A DNA stretch of 64,000 bases from Anseranas semipalmata (taxonomy: Eukaryota; Chordata; Aves; Anseriformes; Anseranatidae). The position numbers and the translations under genes were made by a program. The number at the start of each line of letters is the position of its first letter. Within the stretch, counting starts at the first letter, position 1. Positions 42,701 to 51,482 of this stretch are shown in pieces. The stretch lies in contig VXAA01003392.1 in assembly GCA_013399115.1 (NCBI GenBank), positions 177,734-241,733 on the forward strand. Reading direction: 5' to 3'. The notes under the pieces are model-generated. The model did no database searches, had not been told where the DNA came from, and was given only the letters and a program-made list of their open reading frames with translations.

Positions 42701-43512
42701 ATATACTAGTCCTCTAAACCCTAACACTTTAAGAAGACAGAGTTACTTCTCCAAAAGGCAACAATACTGGTCTGAAAGCTGCACAAGGAAGGCAGAACTC
42801 ACTTCCTCCACACCCTCCTCCTCTATCCCACACCCTTCTGTCACTGTATCTCATGACTTAATGACATGTCTAACCCCTCAATTTCTGCATGGCAGCTGAG
42901 CAAAAAATTACAGCCTACTTTGCTGAGATCAAATAATGGCATAGTTCACAGTCTTTTAATACTGTAAAAAGGCAGTATTATTGCCCCCCAAAACTGCAAG
43001 GTAAACTAAACTGGAGAACTGATCCATGTTAAAACAAACAAACTTCTTCCTTCTTGTCAGATTAGTTTTAACTCAGGTTAATTCTTGATCTTGGTCTCAA
43101 GTTGTATGCTATGAATACAGAACCACTCCCTTCTCCAGCAGTGAAGGCTTAATGTAACTATAACCTATGTAGATGAGAACATTATATTTAAATAATTTTG
43201 GCACCTTCAATTCATTTTACACCCTTAGCACTCATCTGCCCAGCTGGATTTTGTTTTTAAACACCACTTACCAGCTGCTACCTACCAGCCTGTTATCTAA
43301 TGCTTAGAAGCACAGGTCTTTACTTGACAACCCACCTGTTTTGTTGATTTTTTAGTTCCATTAAATATCTTCCAAGCAAGACCGTTACCACCACTGGCAA
43401 TATGTCGGCCAACATCAAATTCCCTGGTCACAGGATTTCCCATGACTGCACTGGTGACATCAGCCGTTACCTTTGTAACGGTGCTCTTCAATTTATTCAG
43501 CATGGACTCCAT
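13352..43512 (-). CDS. SCYL2: SCY1-like protein 2 (CVAK104), complete coding region in 18 exons
   Basis: SCYL2 is a clathrin-coated-vesicle-associated pseudokinase that binds clathrin and adaptors and works in trans-Golgi/endosome sorting. Coding exons, in transcript order: 43336-43512, 35684-35841, 31692-31836, 30938-31087, 29738-29959, 28762-28878, 27004-27129, 25436-25612, 21999-22010, 21749-21871, 20203-20316, 19597-19729, 17653-17771, 16835-16935, 16037-16103, 15822-15911, 14611-14730, 13352-14002. All introns are GT-AG, phases agree throughout, and the total is 933 codons plus stop, close to the human length. The product has a kinase-like domain (about residues 30-325) with degraded motifs: HGN (176-178) replaces HRD and GFDFC (196-200) replaces DFG. 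HEAT-like helices follow (about 350-610), then charged coiled-coil stretches (about 608-705), then a Q/N/S/P-rich clathrin-binding tail ending DLKDLFG. The start is the conserved [10 protein letters not shown]. Assigned from remembered vertebrate SCYL2; very secure. Confidence 0.97.
14611..14730 (-). CDS. SCYL2: SCYL2 exon 17 (coding), coiled-coil segment
   Basis: 120 nt, residues 678-717. It opens [20 protein letters not shown], a charged helix typical of SCYL2, and ends PPVKQ. The donor is GTGAGA and the acceptor TTTTCAAG. Confidence 0.95.
15822..15911 (-). CDS. SCYL2: SCYL2 exon 16 (coding)
   Basis: 90 nt, residues 648-677, opening [16 protein letters not shown]. This is a polar linker before the coiled coil, and it is more diverged from the mammalian protein than the kinase-like part. 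The donor is GTATGT and the acceptor AAATAG. Confidence 0.93.
16037..16103 (-). CDS. SCYL2: SCYL2 exon 15 (coding)
   Basis: 67 nt, completing codon 625 and continuing [18 protein letters not shown]. Its first base joins two bases of the preceding exon (a lysine codon). The donor is GTAAGA and the acceptor TATGTAG. Confidence 0.93.
16835..16935 (-). CDS. SCYL2: SCYL2 exon 14 (coding), start of coiled coil
   Basis: 101 nt, residues 592-625, [20 protein letters not shown] followed by a Glu/Gln-rich helix. The acceptor is TTTTACAG and the donor GTAAGT. Confidence 0.95.
17653..17771 (-). CDS. SCYL2: SCYL2 exon 13 (coding), HEAT-like region
   Basis: 119 nt, residues 552-591, [20 protein letters not shown] through a predicted helix ending NNLNLNQ. 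The sequence is nearly invariant in vertebrates as I recall it. The donor is GTAGGA. Confidence 0.95.
19597..19729 (-). CDS. SCYL2: SCYL2 exon 12 (coding), HEAT-like region
   Basis: 133 nt, residues 508-551, [19 protein letters not shown], then a helix ending PAVLMGILG. The paired amphipathic helices suit a HEAT repeat. The acceptor is TTCATAG. Confidence 0.95.
20203..20316 (-). CDS. SCYL2: SCYL2 exon 11 (coding), HEAT-like region
   Basis: 114 nt, residues 470-507, [20 protein letters not shown] onward to [10 protein letters not shown]. The phase is 0 at both ends and the donor is GTAAGT. Confidence 0.95.
21010..21067. repeat. Three imperfect GGAAGTTA...TTCCAGT units
   Basis: Units of 16, 21 and 16 bp. 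Junctions create TTCCAGTGGAA, an inverted repeat, twice in full and once shortened. It lies in a SCYL2 intron. Confidence 0.8.
21613..21642. repeat. A30 homopolymer
   Basis: An uninterrupted run of 30 A on the plus strand (U in the SCYL2 pre-mRNA). Length may be unreliable in assembly. Confidence 0.95.
21675..21712. repeat. A38 homopolymer
   Basis: An uninterrupted run of 38 A, 36 nt from the donor of the SCYL2 exon at 21749. It is separated by 32 nt from the A30 run. Confidence 0.95.
21749..21871 (-). CDS. SCYL2: SCYL2 exon 10 (coding)
   Basis: 123 nt, residues 429-469, [20 protein letters not shown] to APSIQIQ, phase 0 at both ends. In the transcript two very long U runs begin 36 nt past its donor (GTAGAG). 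Confidence 0.95.
21999..22010 (-). CDS. SCYL2: SCYL2 12-nt microexon (ASNM)
   Basis: The 12 bases read GCAAGCAACATG on the minus strand and encode Ala-Ser-Asn-Met (residues 425-428). A CTTCAG acceptor and a strong GTAAGT donor flank them. The phase is 0, so the exon can be included or skipped without breaking the frame between EPIQ and ILLIFLQ. I recall the same four residues at this point of human SCYL2, which makes this a conserved microexon rather than a chance match. It is far too short for ORF-based gene finding. Confidence 0.85.
22011..25435. other. SCYL2: SCYL2 intron upstream of the microexon
   Basis: A 3.4 kb AT-rich intron. It holds no exon I recognise and no recent transposon. A possible ancient transposon scrap lies at 23728-23860. 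Confidence 0.6.
23728..23860. mobile_element. Possible ancient amniote DNA-transposon scrap
   Basis: TTAAGGGTTTGTCTACACTG resembles the terminal sequence of old non-autonomous hAT-like elements common in reptiles and birds (GGGTATGTCTACACTG). No matching inverted end was found. Confidence 0.3.
25436..25612 (-). CDS. SCYL2: SCYL2 exon 8 (coding)
   Basis: 177 nt, residues 366-424, [20 protein letters not shown], through EECTKEEY, to FKQQEPIQ. The phase is 0 at both ends. Helical repeat region following the kinase-like fold. Confidence 0.96.
27004..27129 (-). CDS. SCYL2: SCYL2 exon 7 (coding)
   Basis: 126 nt, residues 324-365, [20 protein letters not shown] to KVLPKLPK. The acceptor is TTTTTAG and the donor GTATGT. 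Confidence 0.96.
27821..27849. repeat. 10-bp tandem repeat
   Basis: TATAAACCCA twice, then a shortened TATAACCCA. Confidence 0.95.
28130..28262 (+). mobile_element. CR1 fragment from the endonuclease coding region
   Basis: Reads [20 protein letters not shown] on the plus strand, the APE-type endonuclease segment of avian CR1 ORF2. A second CR1-like block (near GTTGAAGATCCC) follows after an apparent internal deletion. Frames do not connect. It lies in a SCYL2 intron, antisense to the gene. Confidence 0.7.
28762..28878 (-). CDS. SCYL2: SCYL2 exon 6 (coding), end of kinase-like domain
   Basis: 117 nt, residues 285-323, [20 protein letters not shown] to DADQMTK. This corresponds to the C-terminal lobe end of the pseudokinase. 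The donor is GTCAGT. Confidence 0.96.
29738..29959 (-). CDS. SCYL2: SCYL2 exon 5 (coding), kinase-like C-lobe
   Basis: 222 nt, residues 211-284, [20 protein letters not shown], then [10 protein letters not shown] (the APE-like motif), then [13 protein letters not shown] (subdomain IX-like), ending SRQLDQ. The APE and subdomain IX features show that the fold is kept despite missing catalytic residues. Confidence 0.96.
30222..30593 (+). mobile_element. CR1 LINE, 5'-truncated 3' end
   Basis: Contains the CR1 reverse-transcriptase C-terminal coding block ([16 protein letters not shown] to [17 protein letters not shown]), a short 3' UTR and the diagnostic end ATTCTATGATTCTATGATT. Truncated at its 5' end. 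It lies in the SCYL2 intron upstream of coding exon 5, antisense to the gene. An 83-codon frame remains open, suggesting a fairly young copy. Confidence 0.95.
30938..31087 (-). CDS. SCYL2: SCYL2 exon 4 (coding), degenerate catalytic and DFG loops
   Basis: 150 nt, residues 161-210. It contains [12 protein letters not shown] in place of the HRDxKxxN loop and GFDFC in place of DFG, which is the hallmark of the SCYL pseudokinase family. Phase 0 at both ends; the donor is GTAATA. Confidence 0.97.
31692..31836 (-). CDS. SCYL2: SCYL2 exon 3 (coding)
   Basis: 145 nt, residues 112-160, [20 protein letters not shown] to ETKYGLLQ. This is the hinge and early C-lobe. The acceptor is CTCTATAG and the donor GTACAG. 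Confidence 0.95.
31837..35683. other. SCYL2: SCYL2 intron between coding exons 2 and 3
   Basis: A 3.8 kb AT-rich intron containing an (AC)n microsatellite and an AT-rich, near-simple tract around 33830-33940. No coding content was recognised. Confidence 0.6.
34121..34139. repeat. (AC)n microsatellite
   Basis: About nine and a half AC units followed by an A run, in a SCYL2 intron. Confidence 0.95.
35684..35841 (-). CDS. SCYL2: SCYL2 exon 2 (coding), kinase-like N-lobe
   Basis: 158 nt, residues 60-112, [20 protein letters not shown], then [16 protein letters not shown]. It contains the VAIK-like strand and the helix C region. The donor is GTAAGC. Confidence 0.96.
39005..39295 (+). mobile_element. 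ERVL-type LTR fragment
   Basis: Shares with the copy at 53.6 kb the block AAGGGATATTCCATACCAT followed by an AATAAA-containing segment, and upstream the TATGTTTTGGTTGCTGCTG / CTGTCC-type blocks of avian ERVL LTRs. Both ends are missing and there is no adjacent retroviral coding sequence. Confidence 0.8.
41591..41611. repeat. (AAAC)n microsatellite
   Basis: Five ACAA/AAAC units in a SCYL2 intron. Confidence 0.9.
42097..42648 (-). mobile_element. Complete ERVL-type solo LTR with 5-bp target duplication
   Basis: On the minus strand it begins TGTCCTCGTTTTGGCTGAGG and ends GGTTAAACTACAACA, so it has TG...CA termini. GTCAC flanks both sides (42092-42096 and 42649-42653), a 5-bp target-site duplication as expected for ERVL. 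There is no internal region, so this is a solo LTR left by recombination. It lies in the largest intron between SCYL2 coding exons, same orientation as the gene. Confidence 0.9.
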
Positions 43513-43540
43513 TGTCGCAACTGTACACCAAGGTAGTATC
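43336..43540 (-). CDS. SCYL2: SCYL2 start-codon exon (59 codons plus 28 nt of 5' UTR)
   Basis: The ATG is at 43510-43512. The product opens [20 protein letters not shown] and continues through the glycine-rich loop ASGGNGLAW to KKSTKQ. The exon extends 28 nt upstream of the ATG to a TTTTTAG acceptor at the right edge, so a non-coding exon precedes it. The donor is GTGGGT. Confidence 0.95.
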
Positions 43541-43570
43541 CTAAAAAGACAAGAAAAAAAGCTTCACAGT

Positions 43571-43596
43571 TTTCTCTCAGAAATTTCTCTCAGAAA
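43571..43596. repeat. Perfect 13-bp tandem duplication
   Basis: TTTCTCTCAGAAA occurs twice head to tail, 31-56 nt from the acceptor of the SCYL2 start-codon exon. Confidence 0.95.
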
Positions 43597-46500
43597 TTCT
43601 GTTAACATTAGGCAAATGTCAGAAATTATAATATTAAAGGACATCTAACCAAGGATCCAATAAGATACAGGAGCAACCCACAAAAAAGAATACTGAAATA
43701 TAATTTCAAGGGCTTTGCAGTTAGACACATTCATACTGCACACACATATTTGTGTGCCCACACCTGGGGACTATGTCCTTGTTCCCCCTCCTCAAAAACT
43801 TTTGAATCTGTTGATCATTCTTCTTAGATCTATCAAAGCAATTGAGGACTGAAAAACTCAACCATTGCTTGAAAACAGATGATTGAATAAAGCAGAGAAC
43901 CTATGAACTACTCCCAGGAAAAGGAAAAGGAACGAAAAATGAAAGGAAAGGTTCATACCTTATATATCAATATCAATCAAGCAGGAATACCAAATCCAAA
44001 TGAAACCAGGCTCCATTAATTCCAGTGCTTATGGAACTACATGCTTTCTGAAGAGAAAGATTGCTTAAAATCCCAGACCAGCAAAAGAATAGATTTGTAT
44101 TATACAGAAGACGATTAAAAAATGTGTTCTTTCCTACATTGTGCCTGCCAAAACACAAGCTCAAAATTTAGAATTTTACACATCAGAATTGGTGACATTA
44201 TTTGTCTGACCTGAGTATTCATGAGCTGATCAGCTGCTGAGGGAGTAGGGAACAAGAAACTGCCTTTTTATGCTTTATTTCAGCAAAATTGTACATAAAA
44301 GTTTATTTATATCACGTTGAATTTATGAGCTAAAAGACTGTGGCTGCTTACAATTTATTCACCTTCCCCTCTACTGTGCACTTTCATGTTTTCCTAAGCT
44401 GTCATAATTAGTTCCAAGAAGTCTGATTTGTCTATTCCACGAGAGAAAAGTTTGAAAGATATATCCCGTTTACACAATTGTCTCTCTGATAATGGATTCA
44501 CTAGAAAGAATGGAGACAAGAAAGAAAGAGTGAAAAAGAGAGACAGACATTCATCTTTATTGGTGTGTGCAAAGAGGAAGAGAGAATGCAAAGAGAAATT
44601 ATTTGCTGGAATCAGTATTATGTGGTATATTCAAAAGCAGCATCTAAGGATATTTGTTCATTCACCCTTTCAAATAAGGTGTGAAGAATACTAATGTCTT
44701 CAACCTATAGTAGAATAAACCTAAGATAGTACATCAGCTGAAATCTGTAGAAGTACTATTTTCACTTTTAGCCTTATTTGCCATATACTCAATTCATTAG
44801 TACATAATTTGTGCAAAACTACCTTGAAAAATAGAAAACGTCACTACTATTCAAACGGAAGGGACCAGATTCATTTGTGATAAAGACGCTTTCCAAGTCA
44901 TGGTAACAAGGACAAAAGAAGCAGAAGGCACTAACAAGTAATCCAGGGAGCGCTGGGACTAATCAGCCCCCATGCCCATCAGATGTGATGTGAAGGGCCC
45001 ATTTATACGAATTAAAGCTTTTCCCACTGCTCAGGTATTATAAGGCATTGTTCTGCTCTACACAGATTATCTGGTGTCTAATCAGACAGCTTTTTCCACA
45101 TTCATGACATAGATGGAGTTTGTTTCCTCTCCACAGTTCCTTACTCTTACAAAACCTGTAGCTATTTATATTTTGCACCTGTATATCTCAGTCAAACTTG
45201 ACTGAAATCAACTGCACTAAAGTTATTCAGACAGGCACACCTGCTCCTCCTGGTATTATAGATCTGATTCCATACAAACTCAAGACAAATAATTTGGTTA
45301 GTATTAAACCGGACAGACAGTTTCCTAAAAGAGGTAATAAACATACTACGCAATTTTTCTTAAAAGAATTATAGGAATAACTGAAGAATTCACTCCAGTG
45401 TAGATGTATGGAACTAACCTAGTTCTACCCAAACGCTAGCCCCGTGCTGGAAGCAACACAGTTACGTTGCTCTATCCTGCAGTTATATCCCGTCTTCAGT
45501 ATTCTTCCACAGTGAAATGTAGAAATACTCTACTGTTGTGATTCTATAGACATTTCTCCAATTTCCACGTCATCTGTGTAACACAACTTTGTGCTTCTAA
45601 AGGGAGAACCAGACTAGGAGATTTAAGAAAATGTATTATAAAAAAGAAAGGTACCAGCTGCACAGATATCAATCTCACAAATATTCAGCTTTAAAATCAG
45701 AAATAGTAGTTATGGCTTCAACAGGACCACTCAGAAGAACCAGATATGAAGCACATTCAGGATGAAGTACGTTTTAATTATGGGGGCAGGGAGCTTTAGG
45801 TATGAGGAGCTGAGTCTGAATACAATGAGATAATCTTAAGAATAATTATGTGCTTGCTTGGTGTTTATTAAGTGTTTTGTTGAAAACACAGCTGAAAATA
45901 AACTATGGAAACTCGGAATTCCTCTAGTAATAATTTTATTATTTGTGACATTTTATTACAATATATCAATTTTACCTTATCAATTACACTATGGGAAAAT
46001 GCAGACAATTCTTAACTGTGCAGCCCAAGACAAACAGCTATAAGTCATTGTCCATGATCCCTGTATAAAGGAACTTTTCTTTAACCTGATAAATAGGTAG
46101 AAACAAGGATCATGGAGTATTCTGAATAGGAGCAATAGGTATCTCTGGGTTTTATTCTGTAGGACAAACTCTATATACTAAAAGACTATAAAATCAATCC
46201 TAATGAGTTTAAGATAACCACAATTCTAATTTGTTTTTAAATTTTGTGCTATTTGCATTCTGTTTTGTTCGCTCCCAGCCAACAAATCTTCTATCGTATC
46301 AATGCAACACAGTCCTGTGTTGGAATTCTCAGCTCTAGAGAGAAACTTCACAAAATGAGTTGCAGAGATAGGATGAAGGAAGTGCATGCACACGCACGCT
46401 CAAATTAGTTGGATAAACTCAAATGACAGCTTCTCTATACAGACAGTGGAAAAATGGTGTAGTACTATTTGAATCAGAACTGCCTTCTGCCGTGGTTGAC

Positions 46501-46972
46501 AGACTAACCGCAGTGAGAAGCCTGGAGAAGACACGAGGTGAGATAGCTAACAGCATTCCGGTGTCTGAAGGGTTAGGGTTTAAAAAGCAGTCCTGGTAGG
46601 CCCTGTCCAACCTGTTCCTCTCCAGCTTGACAGTATGCAAACTACTGATTAATTCAACTAGAGGGGTATTGAGAAACTTACTTCTCAATAAACAGTTTGA
46701 GTTTTAAGTTTATGTCCATCTAACACTGTCTATACGTTGTAGAAATCCTCCTGTCAACATTTGGACTGTGTTCTAAAAAGTGTTTTTCTTTGGCTCTATA
46801 AAAATGATTGTTGCTACCAATTCCAGTAAAAACTAAAATTTACATCAACAGGAACAATGTACCTAGAAAATCCATACAAAAAAAAAATCAAAAAATTAAA
46901 CATTCTATTTTGTGTAATAACTATAATACCAGATGATATGATGTTATTAACCATATCTGAAATATGCAATTT

Positions 46973-47520
46973 TAGAATCACAGAATCATAGAATGGTTTG
47001 GGTTGGAAGAGACCTTAAGGATCATCTGGTTCCAACCCCCCTGCTATGGGCAGGGACACCTCCCACCAGACCAGGCTGCCCAAAGCCCCATCCAGCCTGG
47101 CCTTGAGCACACAAAGGGATGGGGCATCCACAGCTTCTCTAGGCAGCCTGTGCCAGTGCCTCACCACCCTCTGAGTGAAGAATTTCTTCCTTATACCTAA
47201 TCTAAACCTACCCTTTTTTATTTTAAAGCCATTACCCCTTGTCCTATCCCTACACTCCCTGACAAGAGCCCCTCCCCAGCTTTCGTGTAGGCCCGCTTTA
47301 GGTACTGGAAGGCTGCTGTAAGGTCTCCCCAGAGCCTTCTCTTCTCCAGGCTGAACAACCCCAACTCCCTCAGCCTGTCTTCACAAGAGAGGTGCTCCAG
47401 CCCTCTGATCATCCTCGTGGCCTCCTCTGGACTCGTTCTAATAGGTCNGCACATTGCTGGCTCATGTTGAGCTTCTCATCAACCAACACCCCCAGGTCCT
47501 TCTCCTCAGGGCTGCTCAAT
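46973..47520 (-). mobile_element. CR1 LINE, 5'-truncated 3' end
   Basis: On the minus strand it runs from the block encoding EKDLGVLVDEKLNMSQQC, through [19 protein letters not shown], to the 3' UTR and the terminal CTATGATTCTGTGATTC. One ambiguous base sits at 47448. It lies in the first SCYL2 intron, same orientation as the gene. Confidence 0.95.
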
Positions 47521-48614
47521 TTTAGTTCTCAATTGCAGGAAACTGTTCAATTGTTCAGTTCTTTTAAGACTTAACTACTATGTATAGAAAAATTAACAAC
47601 CACAGGACAATAAAGCAAGTCAGTTATCCAAAATGAAATTTACATTTCAAGTTAAAAGGTAATAAATTAGAAAAGTACAAGATCTTATGAGTAATAGTGT
47701 TCAGACAAGCAACCCAGGACATGCAATAATGTTTAAGAACTTTGCCTTCTTCCTGTTTGAATTTGAAGGGCATTCTTAATGCTACTGATATCAGGTCTAA
47801 GAAAGCAAGAACCTGACACCGATACCAAGTCTATGAAATCTGGAACCAATCCTAAAAAGAAATTTGGCATACGGTCAGCATACTGTTTTCATGAAGTCCC
47901 CTCATAACCAACGGTGGTCTCTATGCTGATATACATCAGCAAAAACACATCAGCACAATGACAACCTAACCACTTGGCAAGAACAAGAGTAGTAAGCAAC
48001 AGCCAAGATAGCAATAAGAAATAAGACAAAACAGTCAAAATGTTGAAATAAAAGTGAATCCAAAACAAATATTCCTCACCACTCTAGTTCTTGCTCATTT
48101 AAAACAACCACATGATTTAAAACTACTAATTTATCCTTGAACTAATTCATAGCTTCATCTGCTGTACTGACAGGGGTGCGCACTGCACCCATGGGCAGGT
48201 GCATGGGTACTTCGTGCCACCAAACCTAGATTACCATCCCATCCGTCTGACCTAAGCAATGATGAATTCACAGAAAAAAACAGGTGTTAGAACAACTGAC
48301 TCTCAGGAAAAAAAAAAAAAATCAGACACAACCAAGCTCCTGCACTTGCTTTAAAAAACAATGTGAGGATCGAACACAATGACGTATTGTGCATGGTGCA
48401 GCTGCCTCAGAGCAAGTCACCTTCATGACTTTTTTTCAGCATTTCAGTACTGAGCCACAACTGAGTCCTTAACAAAACTTCACGGAACGAGACCCCTGAT
48501 CGGGGATCTGCTGGTCACCTGCTGACAAGAGAAATGAAATCTACCTGCTGCACAACCCCCTCGATTGTGTCCTGCGGGCCAGCCCTCCGGCACGAAGAAT
48601 TTACTGTTACTTAC

Positions 48615-48933
48615 GGTGAGACCGGACTGGCCGAGAAAGCTCCGCAGCGGTGCGCAGCCGAATCCCCCTTCTCCCGCTGCCCCGAGGGCGGGAGGCTGCG
48701 CTCCCTGCTCCGCGGGCGAGCCTGGAGGAGCGCCCGGGGCGGGCTGCGGCCGCGGTGGGAGGCGGCAGCGAGCGGCGGAGAGCGTCTGCGGGCAGCTGAC
48801 CTGCGGTCCGCCGGCTCGGGCGGCTCAGCGGTCCCTGCCGGGCCCTGCTCACGCAGGCACCGTGCTCCCAGGACGGGCCCCTTCCCCTCCACCCCTCGGC
48901 GCCGCTCCCGGGACGCGCAACCGCAGCCCCGGC
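48615..48933 (-). other. SCYL2: SCYL2 non-coding first exon (right end lost in the gap)
   Basis: On the minus strand the GC-rich island ends with GGTCTCACC followed by a consensus donor, GTAAGTAAC (48606-48614). This is the expected first exon joining the untranslated start of the exon at 43540. Its transcription start lies within the island or in the adjoining run of Ns, so the right limit given is only the last resolved base. Confidence 0.7.
48620..48933. promoter_or_regulatory. CpG-island promoter shared by SCYL2 and DEPDC4
   Basis: A GC-rich, CpG-rich block in otherwise AT-rich DNA, placed at the head of minus-strand SCYL2 and facing plus-strand DEPDC4. This head-to-head arrangement implies a bidirectional promoter (inference from gene order and composition). 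GC-box-like words such as GGGGCGGGC occur near 48738. No TATA box was seen. The island continues into the unresolved gap. Confidence 0.65.
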
Positions 48934-49281
48934 NNNNNNNNNNNNNNNNNNNNNNNNNNNNNNNNNNNNNNNNNNNNNNNNNNNNNNNNNNNNNNNNNNN
49001 NNNNNNNNNNNNNNNNNNNNNNNNNNNNNNNNNNNNNNNNNNNNNNNNNNNNNNNNNNNNNNNNNNNNNNNNNNNNNNNNNNNNNNNNNNNNNNNNNNNN
49101 NNNNNNNNNNNNNNNNNNNNNNNNNNNNNNNNNNNNNNNNNNNNNNNNNNNNNNNNNNNNNNNNNNNNNNNNNNNNNNNNNNNNNNNNNNNNNNNNNNNN
49201 NNNNNNNNNNNNNNNNNNNNNNNNNNNNNNNNNNNNNNNNNNNNNNNNNNNNNNNNNNNNNNNNNNNNNNNNNNNNNNNNN
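48934..49281. other. Assembly gap (348 Ns)
   Basis: A continuous run of N. It removes part of the GC-rich promoter region and probably any DEPDC4 first exon. Open frames crossing it are artefacts. Confidence 0.99.
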
Positions 49282-49358
49282 TACTGTGCGTGTGACGGAG
49301 CACTGGCACGGGTTGCCCAGAGAGGTTGTGGAGGCTCCCTCTCTGGAGATGGTCAAAA
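49282..49358 (+). mobile_element. CR1 LINE fragment at gap edge
   Basis: The sequence GAGCACTGGCACGGGTTGCC, followed by the AGAGAGGTTGTGGA block, matches the CR1 3' region that is also present at 61781-61850 and 30410-30460. The piece is about 75 bp and abuts the gap, so the rest of the insertion may lie inside the Ns. Confidence 0.75.
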
Positions 49359-49701
49359 GCCCCACCTCAGCCTTTCTGTGGTGCTGGGGAAGATGCCAGT
49401 TTGCTGAGCAGCACGCTAGCCCTTTCGGTATGAATTGCTGACATACGGATTAGGCTGACGTTCTGGTACGGTTCTGAGAACAGAGCATGTGTGGGAACAG
49501 CAACAAAAACTTCCTCACTTGTTTTTGGAATCTTTTAGCTTTCTTCTGTTGACTCTGCCCTGGTGGGTGTTAGTCAGCTTACAGGAAGAACCAATTGGTG
49601 AAGTGATGTATACATATATATATATGTGTTTAAATTATGTTTGATTGCTGGAGAACAATCGAGAGAGAGAACTAATATCACCCAGTAAAAATATCTTCTA
49701 A

Positions 49702-50070
<369 letters not shown>

Positions 50071-50226
50071 TAATATTTTCAAACAGAGAATCATTGCCTA
50101 TCAATAAAACTATGGTTAACACTTCCACATAGAGAAATAAAACATTAGAAACTCTTTGTGAGATCAGTATTCTTTCTGAAGTCGGAAAGATGACAGAATT
50201 AAAGCAAGAGTGAGAAAACATAATAA

Positions 50227-50273
50227 CCCATAACATTCATGGGTCATTCATGGCCCATAACATTCATGGGTCA
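50227..50273. repeat. 27-bp period direct duplication of a palindrome-like unit
   Basis: CCCATAACATTCATGGGTCA occurs at 50227 and again at 50254. Each copy can fold, CCCAT pairing with ATGGG. Located in the DEPDC4 remnant. Confidence 0.9.
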
Positions 50274-50652
50274 GGTATTTTAGATCAAGCACATACTTAA
50301 ATATGGAAGACCTACAGATAACTAAAGCATTAGAGTAATTCAGGAGAACTGCAATGCTCTATTTTTCCTTGTCCACAGACTTGGCTGTTTTGATTCTCTA
50401 ATTTAGTATTATTCTATAATATTGGATTATATTCCTTTTGTATTTAAAGTGCATATATGAACTAGAACATCTTTAAGTGAACATGTAGCAGAAGTTACCA
50501 GCAGCTAAGTCAGTTATGTCAAGTTAGCATTCTTCTTTTGTGGATTGGTTATGTAATTTTGCCATAATTTCTCTTTTATGACTTCTAGAGTATATTTGTT
50601 TTTCTCCTTAACAAAATATTAATGATAGAAATATTGCCTTTCGTATTTTCAG

Positions 50653-50790
50653 GAGGTTTTGGTTACAGGATCCACCTCTCTGCTCCAATTTTTACATAGG
50701 CCAACTGTGTTCCTATGCCAGCAAGCATGTCAAAGTTCTCTGGAAAACAAAACTTTTGGCAGTATTCCATAAACCCTAGAGAACTGAAGA
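50653..50790 (+). pseudogene. DEPDC4: Possible DEPDC4 middle exon
   Basis: An acceptor-like TATTTTCAG is followed by an open stretch reading EVLVTGSTSLLQFLHRPTVF, with a stop about 38 codons in. It resembles the DEPDC7 segment with EVWQ and LLQLVDLPLL, but only weakly. The order and strand fit; the assignment is tentative. Confidence 0.35.
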
Positions 50791-51374
50791 AGTAACAGGG
50801 GCTATTTAAGGTAGGACTAATCTTAAACTTGTATTTAAATTAAACCCTTCTGTTTTACTTGTGAACATTTGTGGGGAGGCTTTTTGGGGAGCGCAACCTG
50901 AATCATAATCTCAACAGCCCCTTTTATCATTTAAAATAATTTTTAATTACCAAAGAAGCCCTATGTCCATAACTTACAAAACCTTCTAGTTGAGAAGAAA
51001 AAGGAAAAACAGATCAAGCTGTAGAGGCATCACAGATTTATTTAAAATTATTAGTGCCAACTATCTGAGAAGAACTACATGGACTCCTGACGTTTATATT
51101 GTGATTCCATTGCATCAGAATCTGAGGGCTACAAATTAGAAAAACAAGTATCTGTTATATTTAGTGTGGGAAATAGCACTTTGCCATAGTAAAGCTTCCC
51201 CAACCTTCCAGAGCTGAAAGTATTCAGTTTCTTGCCTTCCAATGTGATTTGTTTTAAAACAATTATCAAGATGTTCTTCCTGCACCAGAAGCATCCTTAG
51301 TCTTTGGCTAGCACGTTGCAAGTAAATCTAATGCCAAATCTGGGTTCTTCTGTTGTTTGAGAACTGATTGGTGA

Positions 51375-51482
51375 TCATCAAGGCTTGTACAAAGTTCATT
51401 TTTACAAAACAAGACATTATCAAAACCACAGGCAGCACTGCTGATTCAGTTTCTGATGGACAATCACTCTGAGCTCTTCAAG
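51375..51482 (+). pseudogene. DEPDC4: DEPDC4 exon fragment ending in a good splice donor
   Basis: Reads NKTLSKPQAALLIQFLMD, then NHSELFK, directly before GTAGCA. It aligns with the DEPDC7 segment containing NKNLSK and LLVLFLMD, so the identity is fairly secure. An in-frame TGA lies at 51372-51374. Bases upstream in another frame (NxLVIIK) suggest a one-base shift plus an Arg-to-stop change. Confidence 0.7.

Larger units (their letters stand above)
35842..43335. other. SCYL2: SCYL2 large intron between coding exons 1 and 2
   Basis: The largest intron between coding exons, 7.5 kb. It contains two ERVL-type LTR sequences (39.0 and 42.1 kb), an (AAAC)n tract and a poly-A run with a single ambiguous base at 36858. 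No additional exon was recognised. Confidence 0.6.
43541..48614. other. SCYL2: SCYL2 first intron (5' UTR intron)
   Basis: A 5.1 kb intron between the non-coding first exon and the start-codon exon. It holds a CR1 copy at 46973-47520 in the same orientation as the gene and a 13-bp tandem duplication next to the acceptor. An 89-codon minus-strand open frame at 46419-46688 has no recognisable family. Confidence 0.6.

Noticed and set aside
42222..42717. 133- and 108-codon open frames
   Set aside because: They lie almost wholly inside the solo LTR at 42097-42648, so they are non-coding GC-rich LTR sequence.
46419..46688. 89-codon minus-strand frame in the first SCYL2 intron
   Set aside because: Looks protein-like in places but matches no family I know and has no exon boundaries. 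Not enough to call a gene.
48534..49407. Long open frames across the GC-rich island
   Set aside because: They consist largely of Ns plus CpG-island sequence. Artefacts of the gap.
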